A DNA stretch of 64,000 bases, taken from the NCBI GenBank assembly GCA_023333565.1, contig JAJKFH010002859.1:434001-498000 (forward strand). Direction: 5' to 3'. How positions within the stretch are numbered: the first letter of the stretch is position 1; each line of letters starts with the position of its first letter. The DNA comes from Puffinus mauretanicus (Eukaryota > Chordata > Aves > Procellariiformes > Procellariidae). A model generated the notes under the pieces. That model saw only the letters and a program-made list of their open reading frames with translations, made no database searches and was not told the origin of the DNA. Below are positions 1 through 11,700 of this stretch, piece by piece. The translations under genes were made by a program, and so were the position numbers.

Positions 1-3000
1 TCGCAAATGGATTGCAAATCTGGGGCTCTGCAGAAAAATTACTCCAGTATTTAAAGCTGCAGGTGCATGAGCAGTGTGGCATTTTGGCACAGATTTGTAC
101 TGACACATTATACCCTTGTCTGGTAATTGTTGGTACTTTTGATTTGTATCTGGAATCCCAGCTGACAAATGAGATTCTTCACTTGAGCACCTCAGAAGTC
201 AAAGGCAGAAGTGTAGAGTTACTGCTACATCTTTTGTCTTGAATGTGTCCTCAGGGAGACTTCAATACCCCATAAAAGGAAAAACAAGCTAATATGTTTA
301 ATAACTGCAATTAGTCAGGGTTTCGTTGTTGCAAGTCACCTGAAACGTGATACCTTCAGCAACACTGGAGGCGTCCCAAACATAAAACCTACTGGATCAA
401 TATTTGTTCAGAGAAAGCAGACGTATCTTTGTCACCAGCAGTATTTCCTGAATGATCTCTGCTGCATCTTGATCCTCCTTTCTTTCTGATTTGAAATTTC
501 AGATCCTATCTAATTCCGTTTTCCAATAAAACTTGTCTTGTCCCAGCGTCTTTATTCTATGGAGATGCCAAATAGTCTATGATTTAGCTTGTCTTTTCCA
601 TGTTTAATTTCTGTAGATTACATCCGGATATACTTGATTGACTGATGTTAGTCGATTCTTCCTAATGGGGCTACTGGGCATTGCAGTGCCAAAGCGCTTT
701 AAAAATGAATTGGAAGCAGGAGGAGAGGAACAGCTCAGTACTTTGTGGCTTCAGAGTTGTGCATAGTAAAATTTAAAGTGAGTAAGTCTAAAATAATCCC
801 AAAGAAGGCCAAAAAATGGGAAACACACAAAATGCTTTGAGGGTCTCAGATTTAAAGATCTATTTTAAAATGAAATGTGAGCCTGACTTATTTTTTCCTG
901 TGAGCGATAACCAAAATTTGTTTATTGACAAATCAAAGCCTTTAAGTCATGGTAGGCAGGTTATGATTCCCATATGAATGAAATGGTACTTTTCAGCTTT
1001 GCTATCTCCTCTTCATAGTCGTTAGAAATAGGCCCACAGAAAAAAAAAAGGTTGTTTTAGTATGATAGTTCAAGTATTTTCAAAGTATAACTATTGCTCT
1101 ACTTACACTTTGTGAAAATATATCCTGGTATCTTCTTTACCTGCAAGTTGCTTTGCCCTCAATTATTCTATTTTCTTTTTTCCCTTCCTGTTGGATAGGT
1201 AGTGTGTGCCAATTTTTCCAGATAATTTCATAGTTGTGTTTTGCATAAATGTTCTATTTCTGGATAGGAAATAGAACAAAAGAGGATACAGTAAGATAGC
1301 AAATATATTAGAATTTTTCCATACTAGAAAAGAGGTAAATAAGGCCAGAATTACTTGCTTTTTTCCCCCCTTTCTCTCATGTCAAACAACACAGAAATAT
1401 ATTTTCACTCTGTAGTAGAAAACACAGTGAAATGTCTCATTAATGTTTTGACCTCCTCTTGTGATTTATGACTTCATATAGTATTTTTCTTACCAAAGCT
1501 GCTTCTTAGGAAACAACACATGTATGTTGTTTAACAATTCCTGTTATTGTTAAATACATAATATTTATTACATATTGTTACGTATAATTATATATATTTT
1601 AATATATTACTGTTTAACTGTATGTATAGTATATGTAACATGTAGACAGCAATAAAATTATTAGATAGAGGCTGTTTAGAAATTACATTTCAAAGTAACA
1701 GTATAGCATATTATCAGTGCTGAAAGAATTTAGAATCTTTGTGTGTAATGTAGTGGATAAGATTATTCAAGTTAAATTATTTTATTAAAAATATTGAAAA
1801 AAATGAAAAGGTGGGTTTCTCACATTGTTTACCAAATATTTAAGCAGTTCATGGTTGCCTACGAACTCCACCAAGGAAATGTATACTTCTTGAACTGAAA
1901 CAATGTATGATTAAAGACTGGAATAATTGGTAAATTCAAAGTGAATTATCATTCTTATTATACTTAAATGTAATCCCCAGATAAATCCTGATTGATGAGT
2001 ACAAAATAATATGAAATAACTTTCGTGCACTTCTTCATTCTACTTAGTATAATCTGCAGAGTATCAGAAAGACCTCAGACCTCTAAGCATAAACAAGAAA
2101 AAAAACTCCGTGTAGAAAGTTGAGTCTTGGACATATTGTCCTTGTTTTGTTGGTGTGTTTCTTCTACTGCACTAAAACTGGTATATTGCTATACATCAAG
2201 CTTTCATGTTGTCTTATACAAAAAACAGAGCTACTAATTAGTTATGATGAAAGGAGCCCTTTTGTGGGTCTCTATTACCAGTGGAAGCCAAAATGAACAC
2301 CGTATTTGGGGACTGGCATGCAATGATTGTCAGAACTTCATCTTATTTGGTTGTATTTGTGAAGAGGAAATATAAATGGTTTTTCAGAATACCTGTAATG
2401 GAAGTGCAGATTGCACACTGGGCAAGCACTGGTTTCTTAATCTTTGGAAATCACATGAACTGAAAGGAATTTCAAATAGATTTTTGATTTAAGAAGGCTA
2501 TGTATTTATTTGGCAATGTATTGTACTAAAAGTATCCAAAAATGTCATTCCCATTGGTGTCTGCGGCTAACAGAAATCCCCAGGAGGTTTCCACAGATAT
2601 TTAGAATGCCCTAAGCTGAAAGTGTTTAAAATCAAAACAATTTTCATGCCTAAAAAGAACTGAATTAATTATGGCTTACGGCAACTTGGGCCTCTGTACA
2701 TGGTGAGGTAGACGGTGGAAAAATATTCTTCGTGCCCACAGTGCAGGATGTGATATTCCCATCTTGTAGTGTTTAGTGCTGATTATATTCCTTTTGCAAA
2801 GTTCATTTAGTCATGGGCATTTTCATGCTGCCAAATGCTGGCTGTATGGCATGTTTGGGAGAATAGAAAAGGAGAGAGGTAGGACAAAATAAAATATTTG
2901 TAACTTCTTGGGGGAGGCGGGGGGCATTTCAGCTTCTGTTTCCATTCCTTCTCATCTTAATCATGACTCTCTAAACAGTCATTTCTATCTTTTTCTGCAA

Positions 3001-3747
3001 TCTCTTTAATTTTTTATTTTGATTGTCCAGTGTTCTGAAACAGGAATAGTGAAGGCTCTGATTCTTCCTGAGCTTCTCCAAATGTTAAGACAACGCTACA
3101 ACTAAAAAGTGAAAGGAAATACAAGCATGAAAAATGCCTGTACTGCTGAATGCTGGGTTTGATCCAAGTGTTACTTCTTGCAATTACTGAAGGATCTTGT
3201 GAAAGTCTGTAACCTTCACCATAGCAAAATGGGATCTGGATGGCAAATACAAAGAGCCAGAGAGCATGTCCGCAAGTAAGCAGTCGAGGCTTCTGTCTAT
3301 CCTTCCTATAGTCTGCGAGCAGCAGACCTCTCCAAGATATCGCCCTTAAAAGAGCGTTTTGCTCAGGGGCTCTGATATTTAAGCTTCTGTGAAGTTATTG
3401 TTGCTATTTATTCAAGCTTGAGGGTTTTAACCAAGTACTTATACCAGTAGTCCGTTGTGCCAGATAGTGATTAGTAAAAAGAAGGAAAATAGGGAAAGGA
3501 AGGGTGACCAAATAACTGGATACAACAACTGCAGATTAATTAACTTGGACATATTTTTTTCTGAGTATCTCACTGTTGGTTTGTTATTTAGGTTGCTGAT
3601 GTATGCTTCCACTGAGTAAACATCTTAAAATTCTGTTAATTAAAAAGAACCTCTGTATCCATTAATGTTGTAGGCATTTATAAACATAACTCAGCTTAAT
3701 GGTAGCTGCTGCCCTTTGGCTTCATGAGCAGAATCAGGGAAAGAATT

Positions 3748-3808
3748 GATAATTCATCTGATAACTGATGAATTCAACTTGAATGATAACTGATAATTCA
3801 TCTTGAAT
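3748..3808. repeat. imperfect direct duplication with internal inverted repeat
   Basis: Words such as gataattcatct and gataactga recur within about 60 bp (for example at 3748-3759 and 3792-3803), which suggests a decayed local duplication. The left half contains a perfect 8-bp inverted repeat: aattcatc at 3751-3758 and gatgaatt at 3767-3774, with an 8-nt spacer. No function can be assigned. Confidence 0.5.
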
Positions 3809-6800
3809 ATTGCAGGCTTTTCTTTTGACTTCATCTCATAAACACTACATTAGAACTAGATATACTTAAGATTAAGGCAGCGAGGACATTTTGAGTATGG
3901 AACATCTTTGGTCTGAGAACAGACTCAGGTAGGACTTTTCTTATTGGAATAAGTTGTATGAAGGGACGGTATTTTGGAAAACCACGATATGAAGAAAGGT
4001 GAACAGGAATATTTTTTTTCATGATGGAAAACCAAAATTGTCTCAATAAAATTATCCAGTATGCTTTTCAAAGAAACAAGAGGAAGTATGTTTTTCAGGC
4101 AGCAAGTAATTAAATCTGTAGAACTCATTACCAGGGACTATGGGGGTGGAGAAAAACATAAATGAATCAAAAAAGGAACTAGACAATGTCAAGAAGTATA
4201 GGTCCGTCACGCTCTAATCAAACTTGATAGCTGTGATAGAGTCTCTATTTAAGAAGTCTCAAAGCCTTTCACAAGCAGAGGCTGGCAGGCTGGGCAAATG
4301 GTAAGCTCCACTAATACTTTCTTACCATTCTTGTACTTTTCCCATAAATGTCCGAGGTTGACCACTACGAAGATGTGATGTTAGACAAGATAGCCATTTG
4401 GTCTGTCTTAATATATGAGTGGGTCTGTTCTTAGAAAGTATTAAATATTCTCATACTCATGAGACTGTGTAAGCTGTCATGAAGGACCTTGGAGGGTGTA
4501 AGAGATCCTGGCAAGGACTGGTTGGATGTCAGGGACTTTAGCTGTAATGGGATCGGTTTGCCTCTTGCAGCTGTCATAGGAGTTTTCCCTGTAATATTAA
4601 CAGACATAAAGGTAGAAGAGACTGCTTACTTTTCTCTCTGTTTCCAGTATTGCACATTCAAAGCATGAAATAGAATTGCAAATCAGTTCTTTTACATCTC
4701 TAAAACATGATATTGACTTAAAAATCATGATACTTGAAGGAAAAATAAATGTTGAGTTTCTTTTATTTGTCTTTCTGATGTTTCAACCTATAAAGTTTGT
4801 ATAATCTTTCTTGAAACTATATCTTTTCTCTGGAGGCATTTCAACTCTGGAAAATTGAAATTCTTATGAACCTAGAAACGAGGACATTAAAAAATCCACT
4901 AAATTTCATAAGAAGTGACAACACTTTTTCTGTGTTTCCCTGAAGGTCTTCCCGCTCACTCTTAATATATACAAAGTGGATTTAATAACTTACCTTTTGC
5001 AAAACAACCCAGAAAACCATCAGCAGAGTGGAAGTCTGGGTTCTTTAGGCATTAGACTGAACCAAACACACCCATGACCAGCAGCCGTGATGGTTTCCCT
5101 TTTGCTCCTGTATCGGGTGGTCCTTCTCTTCTCCTGCCACACCGCTTGAGTAGCAGCGTACCTGATCCTCCTGAGGCTGCTGGAGGCACATGTCAGAGCT
5201 GGCAGAAAGCTGACAGAAACTCATAATACCTTCCAATAGCCACTGCTTTCATTAGTGAGAAAAATACAAGGTGTCCAGACTGAAGAAGTTTAATTCTTCT
5301 GCAGTATAGGAACCAAGGAGGTATTTTTAAGGATGCCTGCCACCATTAGAAACAGATTGCCCCACAGCAGCTGGCTTCCACATGGGTAGGGGTAGAAACA
5401 GGGTGGCAAACTTTCAGGGGATTATAAAATCTGAAAGCAAGATAGAGATTGAAGAAAGGATGCAGGAGGCAGAAGTGACATAAGGCTGCAGAGATGGCCA
5501 AGAGAATGATCCTGTCAGAATTTCTGAATCATGAGTGATATTGTCACACATGTTTTGGACATTGGAGGTGTTTGCTTTCTAATTCAAAACTCTTACGTCA
5601 GTGAATTTGCACAGTGGTAACTCAGGGTGGTGGTGGTTGTTGTTGGTTTAGCTTAAGGTCATTTTGTTATCTGGACTTAAAAAGTTTGAAACCAAACCAT
5701 ATGAACTCATAATTTTTTTGATGCTTCAACATGGCAGTATGGTGCTAGTTTCAGAGGCGTGTTGTAGAGGCAATCAAAATGAACACAAGTGTCTGCTCAT
5801 TTCAGTAACATTTGGGAGAGAAATAGAAGAAATGGTGTTTTAATTATTAGCAATGAGACTGGTGATTAAGAATGGCTTGATGGAGAAATTTAACATAAGA
5901 AGCCGCAGCTTAGTGACTCTACATGATAGATGCTGACCTAATTTTTGGCAACCAAGAGCCATAAACATCAGCCTTAATGTATCGGACTCAGCATCTGGTA
6001 AGATGTCTTAGAACTTTTAAAAATTAATGCACAGAGGGATAAAAAACTACTGTACATCAGCATGCATTTGTTTTCTGTCTAAATGCAAATGTTGCGTCCT
6101 CTAACCGGCCCATAAATATATTTTAGAACTTAAAAAGAAAATGAAAGATCTTTCATAGTTGCTGTGGTGGTGGCGGCAGAGTCCCAATATTTCCTTGTTT
6201 GTGATGTTACATGCTGTTTGTTTAAAAAAATCCCTGGACATATATTAGATGTTCATGATTGTCTCCACCAGTCAAAATACCATTCTTTATTCAGACGAAT
6301 AAGCAAAGCTTCAGATTTATTAATATCATCTTTTTAATGTTGCACTGAAAAGGGCATCATGTCCCTGGTTGAAAACGTGATAACTTCAGGGAATTTGTGA
6401 CCATCGTTGCTTTGTCATTCTAAGGACATTGATTTTTTTATTTATATAAATCTACAGCCAAGGTTTGTGGCTCATTGATTTGAGTACTGAATGCTTATAT
6501 GGAAATAACTAAATGCCAAACTGTAGATGAATTTAAGCTACTGGGCATACTTAAGTAAGTACTGGGCATCTCAAGACTGTTTGAGCAGTCTGAATGTCAT
6601 GAATCTTTCTGTGAGCGCCCTTTGCGAAAATCCAAAATTTTGCACAATGTCTTGTGTTTACTGATCCAGCTTCAGCTTTCTTAAATATGGACATCCGGAG
6701 ACGTAGGTAACGGTATTATTTCTGTGGCAGTATCAGCAACTATTAAATAAGAAATTGTGACTGCAATCTATTAGTTTGAAAATATCCGTACTTTTGAACG

Positions 6801-6960
6801 TCCACTTTCTCTTTCCCTCTCTCTCCAGCCCCTACTCCCGCCCCCCGGGTTTAAGAGAACCTGAGGATAGATAGTGTGAAAATATAAAATGCATGGCTGC
6901 TCTGTGCACTGAAAAGATTACTGCTACTGCTAAGGATTTGTTCCTCCTGTTTGCTACTTT

Positions 6961-6975
6961 AAAAAAAAAAAAAAA
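6961..6975 (+). repeat. poly(A) tract, 15 A
   Basis: Uninterrupted A run of 15. No retroposed gene or SINE body is recognisable immediately upstream, so it is listed only as a homopolymer. Confidence 0.9.
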
Positions 6976-7099
6976 CCAAACACGAAAGCATGCAGGATTT
7001 TTTCCCATACAATAATTATTTCAGAAATGCTGTAAGTAATTAGTGTGTCGAAGCTTGCATTTCAGTTTAAAGTATGAACTAAAGCCTTAATAAAATGCA

Positions 7100-7773
7100 G
7101 TCAAAAGTCCTGAGCAGTTGCACACTGTAAAGCAGGAAATCTCCTCCACACAATAGAGATTAAATGCTCCCTGTGCATACTGTATTCTGCTCAGCCCTCT
7201 GCATTCGGAGCTGGGACCGTGGCAGTCGTTATCTCTAGCAGGTTCCTTGGTGATTTTCAAGCCCTGCACTACCTACCCAAGTGGCAGTGACACCAGCTTT
7301 CACTGAAGCCTTATTACTCTTAAAAGAGCAATTTGGTTGGTTGCACGGCTATTAGGATCAGACAGTCAGGCTTAAAGCTGTCAGTACAACTGCTTCTCAT
7401 CTTTTTTCACAATCCTGACATCTTTTCTCTTTTCTGCTGGACACAAGCATTACTGTTTTTATCATTTTCAATCAAGCTCACGCTGCAAGCTGAGGAATAT
7501 ATTCCCACAGAAACCAAAGTGAGGAGCAGAAATTATTTTATAGCTACTGTAGTAGCAGCGATGCTGGCTGCATGTTGTGTGGGAGAAACCGGATCAGTGA
7601 GAAATGTGGCTTTCCTCAGGGCTACATCATTGAGATATTACTTCAACATCTAAGGAGAGCAAAGCTACTCCTTGCTCTGATTTTTCAATGATTAATCACT
7701 CCTCCTTAAGCCAACAGAAAGTGGGGGAGAAGATGTAAGATAATTTTTTTTTTTTGGAAAATAACTTGTGGAA
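7100..7773 (+). promoter_or_regulatory. possible 5' flank or untranslated region of the candidate exon
   Basis: This stretch lies directly upstream of the signal-peptide frame and appears less AT-rich than most of the surroundings. It contains a frame of about 100 codons (7333-7653) without family resemblance. I see no obvious TATA box at a fixed distance from the ATG and no CpG island. The T-rich run at 7747-7755 is not followed by a convincing acceptor AG before the ATG, which favours a first exon over an internal one. Assignment as promoter or 5'UTR is inference from position only. Confidence 0.15.
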
Positions 7774-7897
7774 ATGTTATCATCAGTGAAACGGGGGAAA
7801 ATCACTATGCTTGAACTTCTTTTCATTTTGATGTTGCTTTTCTCTGGACCAACCCTGAGCAAGCTTAGCAGGACCAAAGGCAAACACTGGAAGGGGG
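7774..7897 (+). CDS. candidate first coding exon of an unidentified secreted or membrane protein
   Basis: An ATG at 7774, with a G at -3, and a second in-frame ATG at 7807, with an A at -3, open a frame whose second methionine starts a classic signal-peptide pattern: MLELLFILMLLFSGPTLS, meaning a hydrophobic core and then small residues suited to signal peptidase. A short basic stretch follows (KLSRTKGKHWKG). The frame then runs straight into a near-perfect splice donor, G|GTAAGT, with GT at 7898-7899. Splicing there gives 124 coding bases and a phase-1 exon end, the phase most often found after signal-peptide exons of extracellular proteins. If read through, the frame stops at 7990-7992. I do not recognise the family, and no partner exon was found in the rest of the window, so the next exon would lie beyond the end or have been missed. 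It may still be a chance match, since hydrophobic open stretches do occur in AT-rich DNA. Confidence 0.38.
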
Positions 7898-7899
7898 GT

Positions 7900-10800
7900 A
7901 AGTGGAAAGAAAAGTTTTGTAATGGATGTTTGGGTAAGATTCTAAAAAGCTGTATTAAAGGTGATCTAAGGAGAACACCTATGCTGTTTTGAGTGCCTCA
8001 GATTTCAGGTTGCCATGTGGGCTTGCAATAGGATGATGAAAAGGGAGCATGGAGTTTAATTTGTTTTCTTGTTAGTTTGCTTGACTGACTCGTAAGGCAT
8101 ATATTCCTTGCAGGAATTTTACTTTGCATTGTATCATTAGCAGAATAACATTTAAGGCCTTTATACAAATAAATGTATGCCATTTAGAAACCGGTGTTTT
8201 TTTGGACTGTGAGAATTCAGATTGTTCTTTTCATTATGGAGACTCTGGGACAGATGCTTGGGGCTTTACTGCAAGAGATGTTATCCCCATCATAGGGGGT
8301 TATAGTGTTGGAAAAGCAGAGGAAGGAAGAAGAGAGAAAGCAAGCCTATTTTGAGTGCAGAATTGTTAGTGTATGTGGTAAAAATGACTAGACAGACATT
8401 TTTTTAGAGTACATGAATGTTGTGAAATGCACTGCCAGCAGCACTAATTGGCTGACAGGCTATGTCAGTGTTGATGTGTTAATAAAGATAAATTGCATTA
8501 ACTTTATCGAAAAAAATGCTGTGCTGAGAAAACACTTATGATTTTTGAAGGCAGCAATCCATTTTCCTCTTCTGTTAAAAACTGCTGAGAAGATTTACCT
8601 TATCTGTGCTGTGAACAGTTCACTAAACGTGCCTTTTCATAAAGTTCACTTTGTTTTGCTTCCTTGCATGACATTTGTTTATGGAAAACATGGGTTATCG
8701 AGGTCTCATAATCAAATAGCTCAGTGACCATAAATGGTATCTCATAAATATTTGGACTGAGGGACTGTGGATTGTAGATAGCCTGATATTTTCTCCCTGG
8801 TTGTTTCTTGATATTACTGATTGGAGGCACCCCAGGATTTTTTTTCTTTCTTTTTTTTTTTTTTCTTCCTTACAAGTGTTGCCACAGCATGGTGTGTTTA
8901 TCACAGCTTTAATAGCACTTTCAGTTTTCCTCTGCTGTCAGTATTGTGATCTGAGGTTAAAGAGTAGCATCAACATTAAAAAGAAGTTTTAATAATTTAT
9001 CACAACATCTCAGCAGGAGACTCCTCCCTCCCCCCGCTGTATTTCCTTTTGTTGCATTTAAAGATATCACAAATCTTCCACCTACTGTACCTTCAAGGGA
9101 AAAGTTGCAGCACACACTTAACCTGGACTGTTAATGCAGCACAGTATATCTGAAAATTATTTCCTGGTCCTGTAAATCACATTATCACAAGTATCTCACA
9201 CTGCTGCTGCTGGGTATCCTCGCTGCAAATTACAAACTGTTATTTACTCTGGGCAGCACGACCTCTTCTCAGAGGCATGTGAGTTAGGAATATATGTCAC
9301 TGTCAAGTTCCTGGGATTTAAAAAATTCTGTTAACTTTTTTACCTTTCTTCCATTTTCAATTAAATCTGGTAAATGAGGGGTGTATTGCTTTAGTGTCTT
9401 ACCTACTCTCTGTCAGAGGCAAAGAGCTCTGCTGAAGAGTTTTTATCATGGGTAGAAAATAATCCCTGAATCTGACTGCAGAAAATAATACCTTAATATA
9501 GGGTTTTGCCTTTCTTAGAAGTGTTCTTTGCAGCTGAAACAAAACGTAAGGAAGGTACCTGTTTCAAGGAGATTAAGAAGCAATTTGTCTTGTTTACTTA
9601 CAGCTCTTGAATCAGCCAAAAACGAGGCATACCTGCTGTACAGTAGTTTTTTTATACGTAGATGTTGTTGTGAGGGTTGTGTGACTTGAAAATGATGCAC
9701 GCTTTCCAGTGAAAGTTTCAAGTTCAGGATCTGTCAGAATCTATGTGTTGTAGTGTCACGTAGTCTGAGCGTTTCTGGCCTCCAAAAGGTATTATATGCA
9801 CCTCCCTTTCCATTAAACATTAAGGATCAGCTTTTGGTTATATAACAATGATGTGAGTTCTTTTTATTGGTGCACACGTAGAATTCATGGTGTCACTTGG
9901 TGAAATTTCGGCCTGCAAGCTTCTCCACTGGAGCACACTGGAAAGCCCATTCCAAAATGGAAACAGAGATTATTTCTTTTTAAGAGGTTCAGGAGAGCCA
10001 GACAGCTGCATACCAACTTCCAGCTATATTGTTCAGAGGGGAAAGGTGATGCTGGATGCATGCATCTGGAAATGCATTGTATGAATCATAGCATAGCTAT
10101 ACTGAAGCCAGTTTCCATGGTGGACAGCAATAGCTGATTTAGATCATCCTCTAAAAGTTTTTCTGTACTGCATTTTGTTTGAAGAGTGCTGCGAAGTATA
10201 GACACCTTTGGAAAGTGCTCGTCTTCTGTGTCTGCGTAGGCCCTGATCATGATCAGTCCAAGTGCAAGCTAATGAATCTGGAAATTCCTCTGGTATAATT
10301 AAAAAAAACTTCATTGCTGAAGTTACAAGCTCTGAGAAGACACTTTCTGTGGTCTTGCTGTGTAGTTCTCCATATTATTTGTGAGAAAAGACCTCTATTC
10401 ACCTCTATTTTTCTCCTTGGAATTTACTGTAAAAAAATGGCCACCCACATACTAAAATAAATGGAATTATGGGTAGAAATCATCTCCTGATTTAGTTGCA
10501 ATGTCAGGTGTCAGGGAGTGAAATGAGTCCCATACATGGGCCTGGAGAAATGTAAAGATACCATTTTCTTTTCTAGCTGTTTTTAAGTCTGCACTCCAGA
10601 AAACCTTTCAGAATAATTCATTGGAATGCAGTCTCTAAATGTGCCTTAAACCGGGATTTATAAACTAATGATTAAGATAAACTGGAGTCTAAAAGCAGAA
10701 CCTGAAAGTACAAATCAACCGGATTTTCTTTTCCCCTTTGAGCCAAAATAACACACTATGGTTCAAATTTATAAGAAGGATTTATAATATGGAGAACAAA

Positions 10801-11190
10801 AAACTGGGAAAAGAAGATTAAGTACTCTTTTGAGTTTACCTTAAATCGGAAAGCAGATTTCAAGCGTTGCTAATGCCTATCCCCTCCTGAATTTGTTTCT
10901 GCGGTGTTTTCACTCTGTCATATATCATGGGCAGGGGGGAGGGAATTAAGTTTTGAGTGTATCCGTCCATGTGCACATGGATGTGCTTTCTGCCCGTCCA
11001 GTGGCATCTGGGAGAATTTGGAGACTGGGAAGTAAGCTGTCCTTTTGTGTCGTGCTTGGGAACCTTCCCAACACTTCACTCACACTAATAGCATAGTAAT
11101 AGTAATTCCTGACCAAGGAAAACTGGGGCAGTGATTCCCATTCACAGATCTCCTGGCAATACCAGATGTCCCCTGGGCCTGTGCGTAGTG
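7900..11190. other. AT-rich noncoding DNA, nothing recognised
   Basis: If the exon at 7774-7897 is real, this is the start of its first intron. It holds a polypyrimidine tract at 8838-8870 and scattered short open frames without homology that I recognise. No mobile element was identified. Confidence 0.5.
8838..8870 (+). repeat. polypyrimidine tract
   Basis: T-rich run interrupted by a few C. It is simple sequence. It resembles a splice-acceptor tract, but the following AG is not followed by a recognisable exon. Confidence 0.8.
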
Positions 11191-11199
11191 TGTCACACA

Positions 11200-11700
11200 G
11201 GCCAATGTGAGCGGGAGCGGGGAACACGGTTGTCCGGGCTGTTGCCGAAGGGCTCGCTGCTGCTGGGCCCTCAGCCTTGTCGAGGAGCTGACAAGGGCAA
11301 GCCAGCGCCCCTACGCAGAAAATGCCGTGTGTAGTGGCTGGGTGTTACCTCAGCTGGCAAACAGCAAAACGCCCTCCCGGGCCTTCACGCACCTTTGAAG
11401 AGCCTGACCCTGTACATGGTGGCCTCTCTAACAGGACCTGGTCCACCTGACGGGCCAGCACCCACCTCAGCCGAAAGGCTGCAGGCTGAGCCGCTGAGGG
11501 GTGGTCCTCGGGGCTGAGGCGAAAGTTGGTGGGGAGCACAGAGGGACTCTGCTGGTGCCCCAGGGTGCCCCGGCGTAAGAGTAACACGCCGGCAGTGCTG
11601 GTAGCACCTCCCGAGGGAAGAAAAGGCCTCCAGGGTTGGGGGAGAGGAGTCGGAGAGGAAAAGACTTCAGAGGGAAGGGAGCAGAGCTGGGGTTGGGAAA
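11200..11700. other. GC-rich patch with retained CpGs
   Basis: This segment stands out clearly from the AT-rich surroundings. It has many CpGs at its left end (11210-11330) and around 11490-11620, and it is rich in GC-dense words such as gggctcgctgctgctgggcc. A 169-codon frame is open on the - strand (11345-11854) and frames are also open on the + strand, as expected where stop codons are rare in GC-rich DNA. The predicted proteins are low-complexity (Pro, Ser, Gly, Arg) and recall no family. It could be a small CpG island, a recently inserted element, or GC-biased sequence around a recombination hotspot. Coding function is not supported. Confidence 0.5.

Larger units (their letters stand above)
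1..7100. other. AT-rich noncoding DNA, nothing recognised
   Basis: No convincing coding exon was found here. Open frames are short, have no family resemblance that I recognise, and lack paired splice signals. The sequence is AT-rich with few CpGs. It holds a G-rich spot near 2909-2926, a small inverted repeat near 3751-3774, and an A15 run at 6961-6975. I recognise no interspersed repeat. It could be intergenic or intronic. Confidence 0.6.

Noticed and set aside
7333..7653. 106-codon open frame upstream of the signal-peptide exon
   Set aside because: No recognisable family and no clear splice signals. Better explained as flank or untranslated sequence.
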